DNA of 64,000 bases from an uncultured Porphyromonas sp. (GCA_900538385.1 UWSO01000005.1:16420-80419), one strand, 5' to 3'; positions 1 to 8,802 are shown, counted from the stretch's first letter. The notes: generated from the letters alone by a model not told the origin. Translations and numbers: made by a program.

Positions 1-234
1 AATCGCTTGCAAGGTGAATATATGTCTCGCTTTATCCAAAGTCTCCACGATCGCTCTGGTCAAGAGTCAGGATACATATACATCATAAATAAGGATGCAG
101 ATGCTGGAGAGCACAATGTGTGTACTAAGAGCCAAGTAGCAATAGCAACAAGTAAGAATTGGAAGGTCTTTGATTCGGATGACGAGCCCTATCCTGGAAG
201 TAATGAAACATCTTCCTCAAGCTGTAAGTTGTAA
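1..234 (+). CDS. C-terminal fragment of a secreted LRR (internalin-like) protein, cut by window start
   Basis: The reading frame is open from base 1 and ends at TAA 232-234, so only about 77 C-terminal residues are visible. The residues match the cap that follows LRR blocks in the protein at 29141-31009: a run like SRFIQSLHDR, then a hydrophobic strand (YIYIIN), then HNVC..SQVA...NWKVF and PYPGS. This makes it the tail of an LRR surface or secreted protein of the same family. No T9SS sorting domain is present; the chain ends in a Ser-rich tail (SSSSCKL). Function is unknown. These proteins are usually adhesins or binding scaffolds. Family assignment is reasonably sure by internal comparison only. 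Confidence 0.7.
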   Translation, partial: NRLQGEYMSRFIQSLHDRSGQESGYIYIINKDADAGEHNVCTKSQVAIATSKNWKVFDSDDEPYPGSNETSSSSCKL

Positions 235-275
235 GCCCTAGTAAACTGCTGGTTATGCCATAATTAGCAGAATTT

Positions 276-310
276 GGTAACTTACGCTAAGTCGCTTAGC
301 GTAAGTTACC
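276..310. terminator. Perfect 16-bp hairpin with 3-nt loop
   Basis: Arms 276-291 and 295-310 are perfect inverted repeats around the loop TCG. The hairpin lies 42 bases after the LRR stop codon and is preceded by a weaker one (CTGCT 246-250 with AGCAG 266-270). No strong T-run follows, so intrinsic termination is likely but not certain. Confidence 0.55.
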
Positions 311-409
311 CCTCTTCACCATTTAGGGGCTAATAGAGCTTACCTAATACTTGTGACTATGTTGCACTTGACACCGGGAATGTGCGGGGACTGGGGTCGA
401 GGCAGGTCG

Positions 410-441
410 CTTGTTTTTGCAGGGAGAAATTAGTACCTTTG
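410..441 (+). promoter_or_regulatory. Bacteroidota-type promoter for the NlpC/P60 lipoprotein
   Basis: TACCTTTG at 434-441 matches the -7 consensus TAnnTTTG. A CTTG at 410-413, 20 bases upstream, fits the -33 TTTG with one mismatch. Transcription would begin near 448, which rules out the upstream TTG at 411 as a start and supports ATG 483. Confidence 0.6.
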
Positions 442-482
442 TCCCAAATGTACAGCTATCCATAGCTACAACGACATACTGG

Positions 483-1199
483 ATGAGTTATAAACCTAGA
501 TCTATCAGACTGCTCCTAAGCACCTTCCTGCTCGCATTGCTCCTGAGTCAATGTGCAGCCAAGAGTCCCAGCGGTACGACCTCTAAGCGCCCTATACTGA
601 AGCGTCCCCCCATACATCGTGTAGTGGGAGATACAAAAGCGCAAACGGCACACGACGAACTGGTCGCTGACCTGATCGATACAGGCAAGGAGCTACTAGG
701 CAAGCCTTACGGATATAGAGGTAATCTGCCCTGGCGCATGGACTGCTCGGGCTTCGTATCATACGTCTACTCACAATATGGTATCACGGTGCCACGTGGA
801 TCTGCTACGCAAGCGAACTATGTCAAGAGGATCAAGAGAGAAGAGGTGCTACCGGGAGACTTGCTCTTCTTCAAGGGACGTAATCGCAACAGCGCACGTG
901 TGGGGCATGTGGCGATGGTTATCGACGTCGTCGATGGTGATCTTGTCATGATGCACAGTACCAATAGTCGTGGTATTATCATCGAGAGACTGGGGCGCAG
1001 CGCCTACTTCTCCAGTCGCTATCTGAGCGCAGGTCGTGTGCCTGAGATGAACAAGCTGATCGAGGAGGGAACGGTTATGGTTCCCGAGCCAAAGCTCTCA
1101 CCTATTGCTCCTAATCACCAGGTTAATCCGATAGATATAGATCGTGAGAACCTCCTACCAGAGATCCCTATCGCTGCGCCTAAGCAGTGGCGCAGATAG
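483..1199 (+). CDS. NlpC/P60 (C40) cell-wall peptidase, lipoprotein
   Basis: This 238-residue protein is a probable outer-membrane-anchored peptidoglycan endopeptidase of the NlpC/P60 family, which cleaves stem-peptide bonds next to D-Glu. The N-terminus has a basic start, a hydrophobic stretch (residues 8-21) and a Cys at 24 after LSQ, a loose lipobox. The catalytic domain (about 60-190) carries the Cys-His-His set: C88 in MDCSGFV, H142 in VGHVAMVI and H158 in MMHST. The C-terminal 50 residues are Pro-rich and low in complexity. ATG 483 is chosen because it gives the lipoprotein signal and lies about 35 bases after the predicted transcription start. It is monocistronic or leads into pth, 54 bases downstream. 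Confidence 0.9.
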   Translation: MSYKPRSIRLLLSTFLLALLLSQCAAKSPSGTTSKRPILKRPPIHRVVGDTKAQTAHDELVADLIDTGKELLGKPYGYRGNLPWRMDCSGFVSYVYSQYGITVPRGSATQANYVKRIKREEVLPGDLLFFKGRNRNSARVGHVAMVIDVVDGDLVMMHSTNSRGIIIERLGRSAYFSSRYLSAGRVPEMNKLIEEGTVMVPEPKLSPIAPNHQVNPIDIDRENLLPEIPIAAPKQWRR

Positions 1200-1253
1200 G
1201 CTCTCTGTGAGACTGAGCGATGCGGTCTCGCTACCCTTGTCATCTATCGCAAT

Positions 1254-1814
1254 ATGAATCAATACCTAATCGTCGGGCTCGGTAATCCTACGGAGGAGTA
1301 CCGTGGCACGAGACACAACATAGGCTTTCGTATGGTGAACCACCTTGCTGACAAGCAGGGATGGACATGGTCTACGGCTCGCCACGGGGAGATCACCTCA
1401 GGACGCATTAAGAATGTCCAGCTGACCCTCCTCAAGCCATCTACCTATATGAACCTGAGTGGCACAGCCGTGCGCTACTGGATGCGGGAATTGAAGGTGC
1501 CGATAGAAAACATACTCATCTGTCTCGATGACTTGGCACTCCCCTTCGGCACGCTTCGTATGAAGCCTGGTGGTAGTGCTGGCGGGCACAATGGGCTCAA
1601 GCATATCACGGAGCTACTCGGCACGGATCGCTATCCGCGACTACGCTTTGGCATAGGGCATGACTACCCGAGGGGTAAGCAGATAGAGTATGTGCTGGCG
1701 CAGTTTCCCGAGGGGGAGCTGGCCGACATGCCGCGGCTCCTAGAGCGTACCGATGAGATGATCGAGAGCTTCTGCCTGATAGGTGTGGAGCGGACGATGA
1801 ATAGCTTTAACTAG
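1254..1814 (+). CDS. pth: Peptidyl-tRNA hydrolase
   Basis: Pth releases tRNA from peptidyl-tRNAs that drop off ribosomes, and is essential in most bacteria. The 186-residue length is normal. The N-terminus (YLIVGLGNPTEEY) and the catalytic-His segment TRHNIGF (His about 21) are diagnostic, as are YMNLSG, the Asp in CLDDL and the glycine-rich GGSAGGHNGLKHI. An upstream TACCCTTG (1232-1239) is a one-mismatch -7 element. The stop is followed 7 bases later by the S4-protein start, so the genes are probably co-transcribed with the following glycosyltransferase. Confidence 0.97.
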   Translation: MNQYLIVGLGNPTEEYRGTRHNIGFRMVNHLADKQGWTWSTARHGEITSGRIKNVQLTLLKPSTYMNLSGTAVRYWMRELKVPIENILICLDDLALPFGTLRMKPGGSAGGHNGLKHITELLGTDRYPRLRFGIGHDYPRGKQIEYVLAQFPEGELADMPRLLERTDEMIESFCLIGVERTMNSFN

Positions 1815-1821
1815 TCAAGCC

Positions 1822-2301
1822 ATGAGCAGACCTGTACGGATCGATAGTTTCCTCTGGGCGGTGCGTATCTTCAAGACACGCTCCATAGCGCAGGATGCTT
1901 GCCGCAAGGGTAGGGTAGCGATCAATGATGTGACTGCCAAACCGGCTAAAATGGTGATGGCGGGCGACATCATATCGGTGCGCAAGCCTCCGGTGATGCT
2001 ATCCTTTAAGGTATTGCAGACCACGGCCAATCGTATGGGTGCTAAGCTCGTCCCTGAGTATATCCTCAATGTGACGCCTCCTGAGCAGTACGAGCTGCTA
2101 GAGATGAAGCGTATGTCGGGCTATGTAGATCGTGCACAGGGCCTTGGCAGACCGACCAAGCGTGAGCGACGGGACCTAGAGCAATTCCTCCAGGCACCAG
2201 TCGTGGAGCCACCTCTAGAGGAGTGGGACGAAGAGCCACTCGACTACGATGAGGAGCAAGACAATCCCTCATCCGATCTCCTCGACTGGGACAACTGGTA
2301 A
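1822..2301 (+). CDS. S4-domain RNA-binding protein, Hsp15-like
   Basis: Residues 4-65 form an S4 RNA-binding domain (RIDSFLWAVRIFKTRS..A...C..GRVAIN....KP...V..GD.I), the fold of Hsp15/HslR. In E. coli Hsp15 binds stalled 50S subunits carrying peptidyl-tRNA, a role close to that of the adjacent pth, so the pairing makes functional sense. The protein is 159 residues, longer than E. coli Hsp15 (133), with a C-terminal acidic tail rich in Glu and Asp. The gene begins 7 bases after pth and ends 15 bases before the glycosyltransferase. The family call is firm; the precise role is inferred. Confidence 0.85.
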   Translation: MSRPVRIDSFLWAVRIFKTRSIAQDACRKGRVAINDVTAKPAKMVMAGDIISVRKPPVMLSFKVLQTTANRMGAKLVPEYILNVTPPEQYELLEMKRMSGYVDRAQGLGRPTKRERRDLEQFLQAPVVEPPLEEWDEEPLDYDEEQDNPSSDLLDWDNW

Positions 2302-2316
2302 GCAGCTGCTGACGAC

Positions 2317-3468
2317 ATGCAGTACACGCCTCGCATACTGATCATCCATAGAGCGCTGGCTCCCTATCGGATAGACCTCTTCTCTCACTTGGCGAAGCGG
2401 TACGATGTGGAGCTATACCTAGAGTATGGTCAGCCACTAGAGCAAGACTTTAACTTAGCACAGCAAGGGGAGCGCATACAGTTTGACTATAAGCTATTAC
2501 CTCCTGGGGGGCGTCTCTTCCCTAATCTGCGTCCTGAGCTACTGCGCATCTTGCGCAAACCGTATGACTTGATCCTCTGTAGCGAGTTCAATCTCCTGAC
2601 AGGGATGCTATATCTACTGCGCGCACGCTCGGCACGTCCCCTGCCACGTCTTGTCTCTATGTGCGATGACAATATGGTCATGGCTGAGGCAACTATCGCA
2701 GACTCTTCCTACTGGTCTAAGCGCTGGCTACTAGATCACATCGATGGGGTGATCCTCTGCAACGAGCAGGTTAGGGATCGCTATCGAGATCTATACCGTG
2801 GAGAACTATCGAAGTGGCACTACCTACCGATCGTACAAGATGAGCAATACTTGCAGCGACAGGTCGCTCTAGCAGAGGCGCAGACCGAAGCGCTACGCTC
2901 TCGCTACACTCTCCCTGACGGGCGGGCGGTAATCCTCTACGTGGGGCGGCTCGATAAAGTAAAGAACTTGCCTCGTCTCCTAGAGGCTTTCAGACTAGTT
3001 ATCGACGAAGGGCTAGACCTCCAGCTGCTGATGGTGGGCGATGGACCGATGGATGCGGAGCTGCGTCAGCAAGCTACGATGCTCAAGCTTGATGAGCGGG
3101 TCACTTTCGCTGGCAAGCAGCAGGGGAGTGACCTCTATGCGCATTACGGACTCGGAGATGCGCTGATACTGCCGAGCACAAACGAACTCTTTGGTGCAAC
3201 GGTCGCTGAAGCGCTAGCGCTGGGTATGCCTGTAGCGGTGAGCGAGGTGGCGGGTTCCTGCACACTCGTTCGCTCTGAGCGGGAGGGTTACCGACTGAAC
3301 CCGCTAGATACGGAGGATATAGCACGAGCCTTGCGACATCTCTATGACTTGATAGGGGAGCGCTGTGGTGGGATCGCCAGACAGTCGCTACTGCCCTATA
3401 CTTTCGACCAATATATGTTGCAGCTAGATGGCTATCTAGATAGTTTGATCGCTGAGCGCTATAAGTAA
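2317..3468 (+). CDS. GT4-type glycosyltransferase (group 1 family)
   Basis: This 383-residue, GT-B fold enzyme probably transfers a sugar from a nucleotide-sugar to a lipid- or glycan-linked acceptor at the cytoplasmic face of the membrane. The C-terminal half shows the GT4 signature: VGRLDKVKNLPRLLEAF, then LLMVGDGPMD, and an E-x7-E-type segment in TNELFGATVAEALALGMPVAVSE split across 3178-3246. The N-terminus lacks a signal peptide. It abuts the membrane protein at 3469 with no gap, suggesting a functional pair. Donor and acceptor cannot be read from sequence. Confidence 0.85.
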   Translation: MQYTPRILIIHRALAPYRIDLFSHLAKRYDVELYLEYGQPLEQDFNLAQQGERIQFDYKLLPPGGRLFPNLRPELLRILRKPYDLILCSEFNLLTGMLYLLRARSARPLPRLVSMCDDNMVMAEATIADSSYWSKRWLLDHIDGVILCNEQVRDRYRDLYRGELSKWHYLPIVQDEQYLQRQVALAEAQTEALRSRYTLPDGRAVILYVGRLDKVKNLPRLLEAFRLVIDEGLDLQLLMVGDGPMDAELRQQATMLKLDERVTFAGKQQGSDLYAHYGLGDALILPSTNELFGATVAEALALGMPVAVSEVAGSCTLVRSEREGYRLNPLDTEDIARALRHLYDLIGERCGGIARQSLLPYTFDQYMLQLDGYLDSLIAERYK

Positions 3469-4425
3469 ATGATACAACGCTATAAAAGTTCGCTCCCAGC
3501 ACCACTGGCACTCCTTACGATCGTAGTCGTCTGGCTGCTCTGTGTCGTCATACAGTGGTACTTGCTTGCTCCACAGCTTGATAGTACAGCACTGCTTGTG
3601 GGCTTTGTATCTCATGTACTAGCACTCGTAGCTACCCTAGTACTATCAGACCGCATAGCCATACAGCTCCTACTCATCACGCCCCGTCAGCGATCGCTCT
3701 TACTGCTCCTGCAGGCATTGCTCTTGGTGCCACTGACCACATTCTTTACGCTCAGTTGGTCTATCTGGGCACTCCCGGCGCTACTCATCTCGCTATACCT
3801 GCAGATGCTCTGCTACAGTCGTCCTGACAGGCGCCAGACGCTCACCCTCGCAGGACTCATGATGGGCATTGCCGTACTACTCTATCCTCCGTTACTTCTG
3901 ATCGTACCGCTAAGCTTGTCGCTCCTTGCCTTGATGAAGGTGCGTCAGCTACGCGCCTACCTCGCCTATCTCTGTGGCTTCATAGCGATCTTATGGCTCG
4001 TACTGCCTACACTCTATCTCTGGCAGGACGCTACGCCATTACTAAATCTCTACACACAGTTACAAATCAGCGTAGAGACGCTTCTAAGCCCCGCTACGCC
4101 CTTCGAGTGGATAGGGTGGGGCGTTATAGCCCTGATGCTCATTATGGCGCGTATCGGGCTAGAAAGCATTCGTGGTGGCTCTCACGTCGTCACCTGGTAC
4201 CGACAGAGAGCGCTACTCCTGATGACTACCTTCGTCCTCCTGCTGGCACTGGTTCAGGCAGAGACAATGCGCTCCACGCTTCTACTAGCTGTACCGCTGG
4301 TCATCATACCGATCATCCCCTGGGCGAGTCAGCTCTCACGCCATACGTGGCGCTACCTGCTGCCGCTCCTCGTGATCCTCGTCACGACGCTGCAGCTCCT
4401 CCTCGCCGGCCTCGTCGTCCTCTAG
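3469..4425 (+). CDS. Polytopic membrane protein, DUF6427-like
   Basis: The 318-residue product is very hydrophobic with about nine or ten predicted transmembrane segments and short polar loops. Its ATG directly follows the TAA of the glycosyltransferase, so translation is probably coupled. The overall form (N-terminal basic segment, Leu-rich helices) resembles the Bacteroidota DUF6427 membrane family, though I cannot confirm this by search. It has no recognisable catalytic motif. A role in envelope glycan or lipid handling with its neighbour is inference. Confidence 0.6.
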   Translation: MIQRYKSSLPAPLALLTIVVVWLLCVVIQWYLLAPQLDSTALLVGFVSHVLALVATLVLSDRIAIQLLLITPRQRSLLLLLQALLLVPLTTFFTLSWSIWALPALLISLYLQMLCYSRPDRRQTLTLAGLMMGIAVLLYPPLLLIVPLSLSLLALMKVRQLRAYLAYLCGFIAILWLVLPTLYLWQDATPLLNLYTQLQISVETLLSPATPFEWIGWGVIALMLIMARIGLESIRGGSHVVTWYRQRALLLMTTFVLLLALVQAETMRSTLLLAVPLVIIPIIPWASQLSRHTWRYLLPLLVILVTTLQLLLAGLVVL

Positions 4426-4514
4426 CTCAAACTTAGTTTGTCGTGTCCCATTTAGCAGAGCGAAGCTGGCATCATAAGCATCGCTCCTATCGTCTTGTCT
4501 TAGTAGCATATACG

Positions 4515-4620
4515 AGTTCCAAAAACAGTTCCCCTCTTGGAACTTTTTAGTTCCAAGAGGGGAACTGTTCGGTTCCAAGGGTGGAACTTTCGAGTTCCAA
4601 GGGAGGAACTCTTCAGTTCC
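4515..4620. repeat. Tandem 22-bp array of AGTTCC/GGAACT half-sites, including a 21-bp hairpin
   Basis: Ten AGTTCC or GGAACT half-sites (one reads GGTTCC) start at 4515, 4527, 4539, 4549, 4561, 4571, 4583, 4593, 4605 and 4615. After the first pair the steps alternate exactly 10 and 12 bases, giving a strict 22-bp period. Bases 4524-4544 and 4549-4569 form a perfect 21-bp stem with a TTTT loop. The array lies between two convergent transcription units. It shares architecture but not sequence words with the dispersed 190-bp elements elsewhere in the window. Confidence 0.85.
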
Positions 4621-4687
4621 AGTGGAGAGGCGTTTATCAGATGGTACGGATTCTTATTCACTCTAGGAGATATAAGCGCATACAAAA

Positions 4688-4716
4688 GGAGGCTGTCAAC
4701 TAATGTGACAGCCTCC
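4688..4716. terminator. Bidirectional intrinsic terminator
   Basis: The stem GGAGGCTGTCA (4688-4698) pairs with TGACAGCCTCC (4706-4716) around a 7-nt loop. A pyrimidine-rich, T-rich stretch follows on the + strand and TTTTG follows on the - strand. It lies between the convergent gene ends at 4425 (+) and 4764 (-). Confidence 0.8.
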
Positions 4717-4763
4717 CCTCGTTCTTGTTGTCTAACTTCTATCTAACTTTCAAAGCGTTGCGC

Positions 4764-5168
4764 TCATTGCGCCTTGCTCGTGCGTAGCTCTTTCCAAAGA
4801 TCTATGACGAGTAGGGCAGCGACGACACAGACAAATGGTAGTATGGCTGCCTGTGCCCACGAGAAGTGGGGTAGGAGGTCTGTGCAGAGGTGCCATACAT
4901 TGAGCAGTAGGGTGAGACAAGCGAGTACGAAACTGATGATAGTGCTCCAGCGTTGCTTGCCGTAGCAGCTACAGAGCAGTCCGACGAGTGGTACTAAGTA
5001 GAGTGCCCATCCCGTGAAGGTTGTCATGGCTGGGAGCATCTCTGTAGTCATCTCCTCCGTTGCTACGCTGAGACCAGCAAAGAGTGGCATCAGTTCGCAG
5101 AGCGTGTGGAAGATGTATCCCATCGGGATGAAAGCCCATAGGAGGGCCGTGCGAGTTTGTCTATTCAT
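4764..5168 (-). CDS. Small four-helix membrane protein of the TonB receptor/DUF4374 operon
   Basis: The 134 residues form about four hydrophobic helices (near residues 8-30, 45-68, 75-93 and 105-125) with a short basic C-terminus (ELRTSKAQ). No family motif is recognised. It starts 7 bases after the DUF4374 gene stop, so it is the third gene of this operon. In the comparable xusABC operon of Bacteroides thetaiotaomicron the third gene is a PepSY inner-membrane protein; this one is much shorter and shows no PepSY features. It may be an unrelated inner-membrane partner. Function unknown. Confidence 0.65.
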   Translation of the reverse strand: MNRQTRTALLWAFIPMGYIFHTLCELMPLFAGLSVATEEMTTEMLPAMTTFTGWALYLVPLVGLLCSCYGKQRWSTIISFVLACLTLLLNVWHLCTDLLPHFSWAQAAILPFVCVVAALLVIDLWKELRTSKAQ

Positions 5169-5175
5169 AGTTTGT

Positions 5176-6384
5176 TTATAGCTTTATGATTGTATAGATA
5201 CCAGCAGGAGTAGTCACTACGGGCTTGCTGCTACCCTGTCCTGTAGCTGGGTCGTAGCTGTAGAAGCCCAAACCGTCTTTAGCGTGTATGCCGAAGTAGA
5301 TCTTGCCGTTGTAGGCGATGGTGGCATTAGCACTCCAGCCACTAGATCCGGGCAGTGGAAGTATCTTGCCCTTGCCACTCTTGAGATCTAGCTCGTAGGG
5401 GACGAAGTCTTTGTTTTTAGTAAAGGTCTTGTCGTTGGGATCGACAACGAGCGAAGGCTTCTCCAGGAAGAAGTAGACCTTGTCTTTGTAGTAGGTCATC
5501 TTCATACCGTAAGAGTTGGGCTCTGCGCCATCAGCTTTGGTCACGGAGACGTAATACTCCTTGTCAAAGTCGGTCTCGCCCTTTTTGATCCTCAAGATAC
5601 CCTCAGGCTTGCCAAACATGGCACTGCGAGGTCCTGAGTAGAAGTATATGTTACCTGCCTCGTCGAGGATGGCATTGGTGTGTCCGACCATACCCAGGCT
5701 CTGTACGCGAGCGTCCTTGATGACCTTCTCGACCTTGTCCGTGGCGACATCAATGACCGCCACAGAGGCTGGCTCATCGTATAGCTCCATCATAGACTTT
5801 GTCTGATTGAGACAGAGGAAGAGCTTGCCATCTCGCACGATACCAGTCCCAGCGTCGGGATCTTTGTCAGGAGCCTCAGCCTTGGGATCTGTAGCAGCAT
5901 AGGGAGAGAGGTCTATCTCGCCCATCTCCTGCATGGTGGAGGGGTTAAAGATGACGAGCTGACCACGGCTAGCGCAGGTCACTCCGTAAGCCTTCGTGTC
6001 GCTGGCGAAGATGACCTCAAGGACGTTGGGAGAGCCCTTGAAGGAGAGTGTCGCAACCTCCTGTAGCTTACCATCCTTCATCTGATACTTGCGTAGCGTC
6101 TGCTCGCCACCATAGCCATACATACTGCCTGACATAGCGTAAATGTAGTCGCCGTACTTCTCTAGGAAGAGGTGCCCCACGGGGAGGGTCTGTGAATTGT
6201 CAAATGAGGTCTGCACGCCCTCTGCGAGGTCGGCTAGGGGCGTCAGCTGGAAGGCATTCTCCACCTGTGAGGCGTAGATAAACTTGGCTCCCTGCGTCTG
6301 CGGAGTGTTTTCCTCCTTTTGACATGAGCTGAGTGTGACTAGCCCTAAGAGGGCGGTCATGATTAGTAAGCTAAGATGCTTCAT
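5176..6384 (-). CDS. DUF4374 lipoprotein, XusB-like ligand-binding beta-propeller
   Basis: This 402-residue lipoprotein starts at ATG 6384 (MKHLSLLIMTALLGLVTLSSC), giving a signal with lipidated Cys at about 21. An upstream in-frame ATG (6414) would place ten extra residues before the signal and is rejected. The body reads as repeated beta-strand blades typical of DUF4374 (for example VAVIDVATDKVEKVIKDA, KIYFGIHAKDGLGFYSYDP). XusB of B. thetaiotaomicron, a DUF4374 protein, captures ferric enterobactin at the cell surface for the TonB receptor XusA. The receptor gene ends 39 bases upstream here, so a siderophore- or iron-ligand-capturing role is likely but inferred. The exact ligand is unknown. 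Confidence 0.8.
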   Translation of the reverse strand: MKHLSLLIMTALLGLVTLSSCQKEENTPQTQGAKFIYASQVENAFQLTPLADLAEGVQTSFDNSQTLPVGHLFLEKYGDYIYAMSGSMYGYGGEQTLRKYQMKDGKLQEVATLSFKGSPNVLEVIFASDTKAYGVTCASRGQLVIFNPSTMQEMGEIDLSPYAATDPKAEAPDKDPDAGTGIVRDGKLFLCLNQTKSMMELYDEPASVAVIDVATDKVEKVIKDARVQSLGMVGHTNAILDEAGNIYFYSGPRSAMFGKPEGILRIKKGETDFDKEYYVSVTKADGAEPNSYGMKMTYYKDKVYFFLEKPSLVVDPNDKTFTKNKDFVPYELDLKSGKGKILPLPGSSGWSANATIAYNGKIYFGIHAKDGLGFYSYDPATGQGSSKPVVTTPAGIYTIIKL

Positions 6385-6423
6385 CGTTCTATTATTTATT
6401 AGGTTTATAATCATCTTGAGTAG

Positions 6424-8802
6424 TTAGAATGTGACCTTGAGCTTGGCACGTAGCGAGCGTGTCGGGAGTGGGTACTGATACTCCGCCCACTGCTTGGTGT
6501 CAAAGAGGTTGTTGACCTCTAGAGCTAGGTGGTAATGCTGGAAGAGCGTGTACTGCACTCCCACGTTGAAGTTCCATCGGCGAGGTACCTGTAGTCGGCT
6601 CACCTTACTCGCCTCCCAGCCATAGCTAAAGGGTGCCGTGTACTCGCACGCTATAAAGCCCTCGCCATGATCATCGGAAAGGAGTAGCTGGTCGCCCTGT
6701 AGACGGATCTCCGCATTGCCAAAGAGGTAAGGCATGTTAGGTACACGATAGTTGTAGTGGAAGTTCTGACCGCCCCCGATCGCTGTCCTCATCCTATCAC
6801 GTGCATCTTGATAGGTGATGTTGGAGCGAATGGTCAGCCAAGGGAAGAGGTTGGCACAGAGCTCCGCCTCTACGCCTGCTATGCGCACCTGACCGAAGTT
6901 TGTGTACTTCATGATAAGGCTCTCCATGACTAGCTTGATCATATCCCTCACATTCATATAGTATCCGTTGAGGTCGATGCGACAGTTGGGGTAGTCGTCA
7001 GGGTTGCAGAGCCAGTTGACGCCTAGGTTGAAGTTAAGGCTCCGCTCGGGGGCTAGCTTAGGCGAGGGGTAGATGAGTACACCGTCACCGATGATCTCTT
7101 CGGCACGAGGGGTGCGCATGGTGTATTGCGTAGAGCCTTTGAGCGTAAGATTGGGGAGAGCCTTGACAGAGATAGCTTCGCTACCGCCCCATACGGAGCG
7201 TGAGCTGGTGAGTGGAGCGTGATCCTGCTCGTAGATGGTGAAGCCTAGGGGAGATACTGAGGAGTAGAAGTAGACATGCTTGGCGCCCAGTTCATTGGTA
7301 ATGCGCTCGTCCCATAGCTTCCACTCGTGTGTCAAACCTGATATGAGAGAGTGTATATACCCAGGGTAGCCACTCACAGCGAGCTTGGTATACTTGCTAG
7401 CTAGCTCATCGTGGGGATCACGTCGGGCGAAGCGGTAGGAGATATTGCCTAGGAGACGATGAGCGGGCGACAGCTGGTAGCGCAGGTTTAGCTGCTCCTG
7501 TATGTTGATGAGCTGGTCATGTGAGTCATTGGGTGTGCTACCTATCTCGCCTTGACCGGAGCCACTGGGGAAGGTGCGCCCAGCGAAGTCGTAGCAGTAG
7601 TGCGAGGTGTCCACGTGGTTCAGCAATTGGTACGCGACGATACTTGTCGAGCTTAGATAGAGCTTGCCGTCTAGTATGCTCTTTGCGACTGATAGAGCAC
7701 TTTGTAGGCTCGTCGTGTGGGTGTGGGCATGCTGGATGTTGTTTTGCAGATTGAGGACACCTCCCTGTATCTCCTGATAGGTGCGATCAGCACCTAGCGA
7801 GAGCGACAGATGGTCTATCCACGGCTTGTGCAGGGACAGGGACAGAGAGCCTCCATAGCTCGCATAGGTGTCATGATCTCGTCGTACCACCAGTCCTTGC
7901 TCAAAGGGGGAGTCAAAGGTATAGTCATTGTCCGTGTAAAGCCCTTGGAGAGCAAGGGAAAGGTTCAGTCCGAGAGCGGGCAAGTACTTATTGGCGCGCA
8001 AGCTCCCCTTGTGCGTATGGAAGGAGCCTACCTCATAGGATGCGGTCAGATGGTCTTGCTGCTCTTCGTGACGCAGTATTATATTGATTGCTCCACCTAG
8101 ACCCTCGCCACCGAGCCACGAAGGGATGATCCCCTTGTACACCTCTACATGATCTATTTGGTCTACAGCAAAGGCGTCAAGACTAGTTTGATCAGAGCTC
8201 CCGATAGGTACCCCATTGACAAAGATAGCAATGCGCTTACCATCTAGACCCTGTATGATCATACGGGAAGTGCTACCGATGCCGCCCGTGCTGGTCACCT
8301 TGACACCCATAGAGCGGTTGAGGACTTCATTGAGCGAAGAGACCGTACCGTGCAGCTCTCGTGTGTCGATGACGGTGATGGACGAAGGGATCTCACGCAG
8401 TCGCTGTGCCTGCCCCTTACCATGAATGAAGACTGTGTTTAGCTCTGCCGTAGAGCTTGATAGGAGGATACGCTGAGGCGCTTGGCTCGCCCGCTTACTA
8501 CTATAGCGAAAGGTGTAGTCTTTGTAACCTACATAGCTTACCTTGATATGATATTCCCCCTTAGTCGGTAGAGACAAGGTGAAGGCACCAGTAGTATCCG
8601 TAGCTACCCCTTGATGTAGCTCCTCAACCCATAGTGAGGCACCGATGAGTGGCTCATGCGACGTAGCGTCTAGCACCACAGCGCTGTAGGTTCGTCGCCC
8701 AGGATTGCTCTGAGCGACGAGTGTGCAGACGGTCGATGATAGTGCGACTAGGATATATATAGTGCGACCTAGCCAAACGCGACGATGCGGATAGGTACTC
8801 AT
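6424..8802 (-). CDS. TonB-dependent outer-membrane receptor, probably for ferric siderophore
   Basis: The 792-residue protein has a signal peptide (to about residue 31, ..TLVAQ), a carboxypeptidase-regulatory-like domain (about 37-115: YSAVVLDATSHEPLIGASLWV), a plug domain (about 138-245: REIPSSITVIDTRELHG, IQGLDGKRIAIFVNGVPIG, VEVYKGIIPSWLGGEGLGGAINI) and a 22-strand barrel ending in the classic terminal Phe (LKVTF). TonB/ExbBD energy drives ligand import across the outer membrane. The next genes are a DUF4374 lipoprotein and a membrane protein, so the set resembles a Xus xenosiderophore locus. A weak -7 element (GACCTTTG on the - strand, 8841-8834) lies 32 bases upstream. Metal-responsive control is plausible but no operator was recognised. 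Confidence 0.9.
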   Translation of the reverse strand: MSTYPHRRVWLGRTIYILVALSSTVCTLVAQSNPGRRTYSAVVLDATSHEPLIGASLWVEELHQGVATDTTGAFTLSLPTKGEYHIKVSYVGYKDYTFRYSSKRASQAPQRILLSSSTAELNTVFIHGKGQAQRLREIPSSITVIDTRELHGTVSSLNEVLNRSMGVKVTSTGGIGSTSRMIIQGLDGKRIAIFVNGVPIGSSDQTSLDAFAVDQIDHVEVYKGIIPSWLGGEGLGGAINIILRHEEQQDHLTASYEVGSFHTHKGSLRANKYLPALGLNLSLALQGLYTDNDYTFDSPFEQGLVVRRDHDTYASYGGSLSLSLHKPWIDHLSLSLGADRTYQEIQGGVLNLQNNIQHAHTHTTSLQSALSVAKSILDGKLYLSSTSIVAYQLLNHVDTSHYCYDFAGRTFPSGSGQGEIGSTPNDSHDQLINIQEQLNLRYQLSPAHRLLGNISYRFARRDPHDELASKYTKLAVSGYPGYIHSLISGLTHEWKLWDERITNELGAKHVYFYSSVSPLGFTIYEQDHAPLTSSRSVWGGSEAISVKALPNLTLKGSTQYTMRTPRAEEIIGDGVLIYPSPKLAPERSLNFNLGVNWLCNPDDYPNCRIDLNGYYMNVRDMIKLVMESLIMKYTNFGQVRIAGVEAELCANLFPWLTIRSNITYQDARDRMRTAIGGGQNFHYNYRVPNMPYLFGNAEIRLQGDQLLLSDDHGEGFIACEYTAPFSYGWEASKVSRLQVPRRWNFNVGVQYTLFQHYHLALEVNNLFDTKQWAEYQYPLPTRSLRAKLKVTF

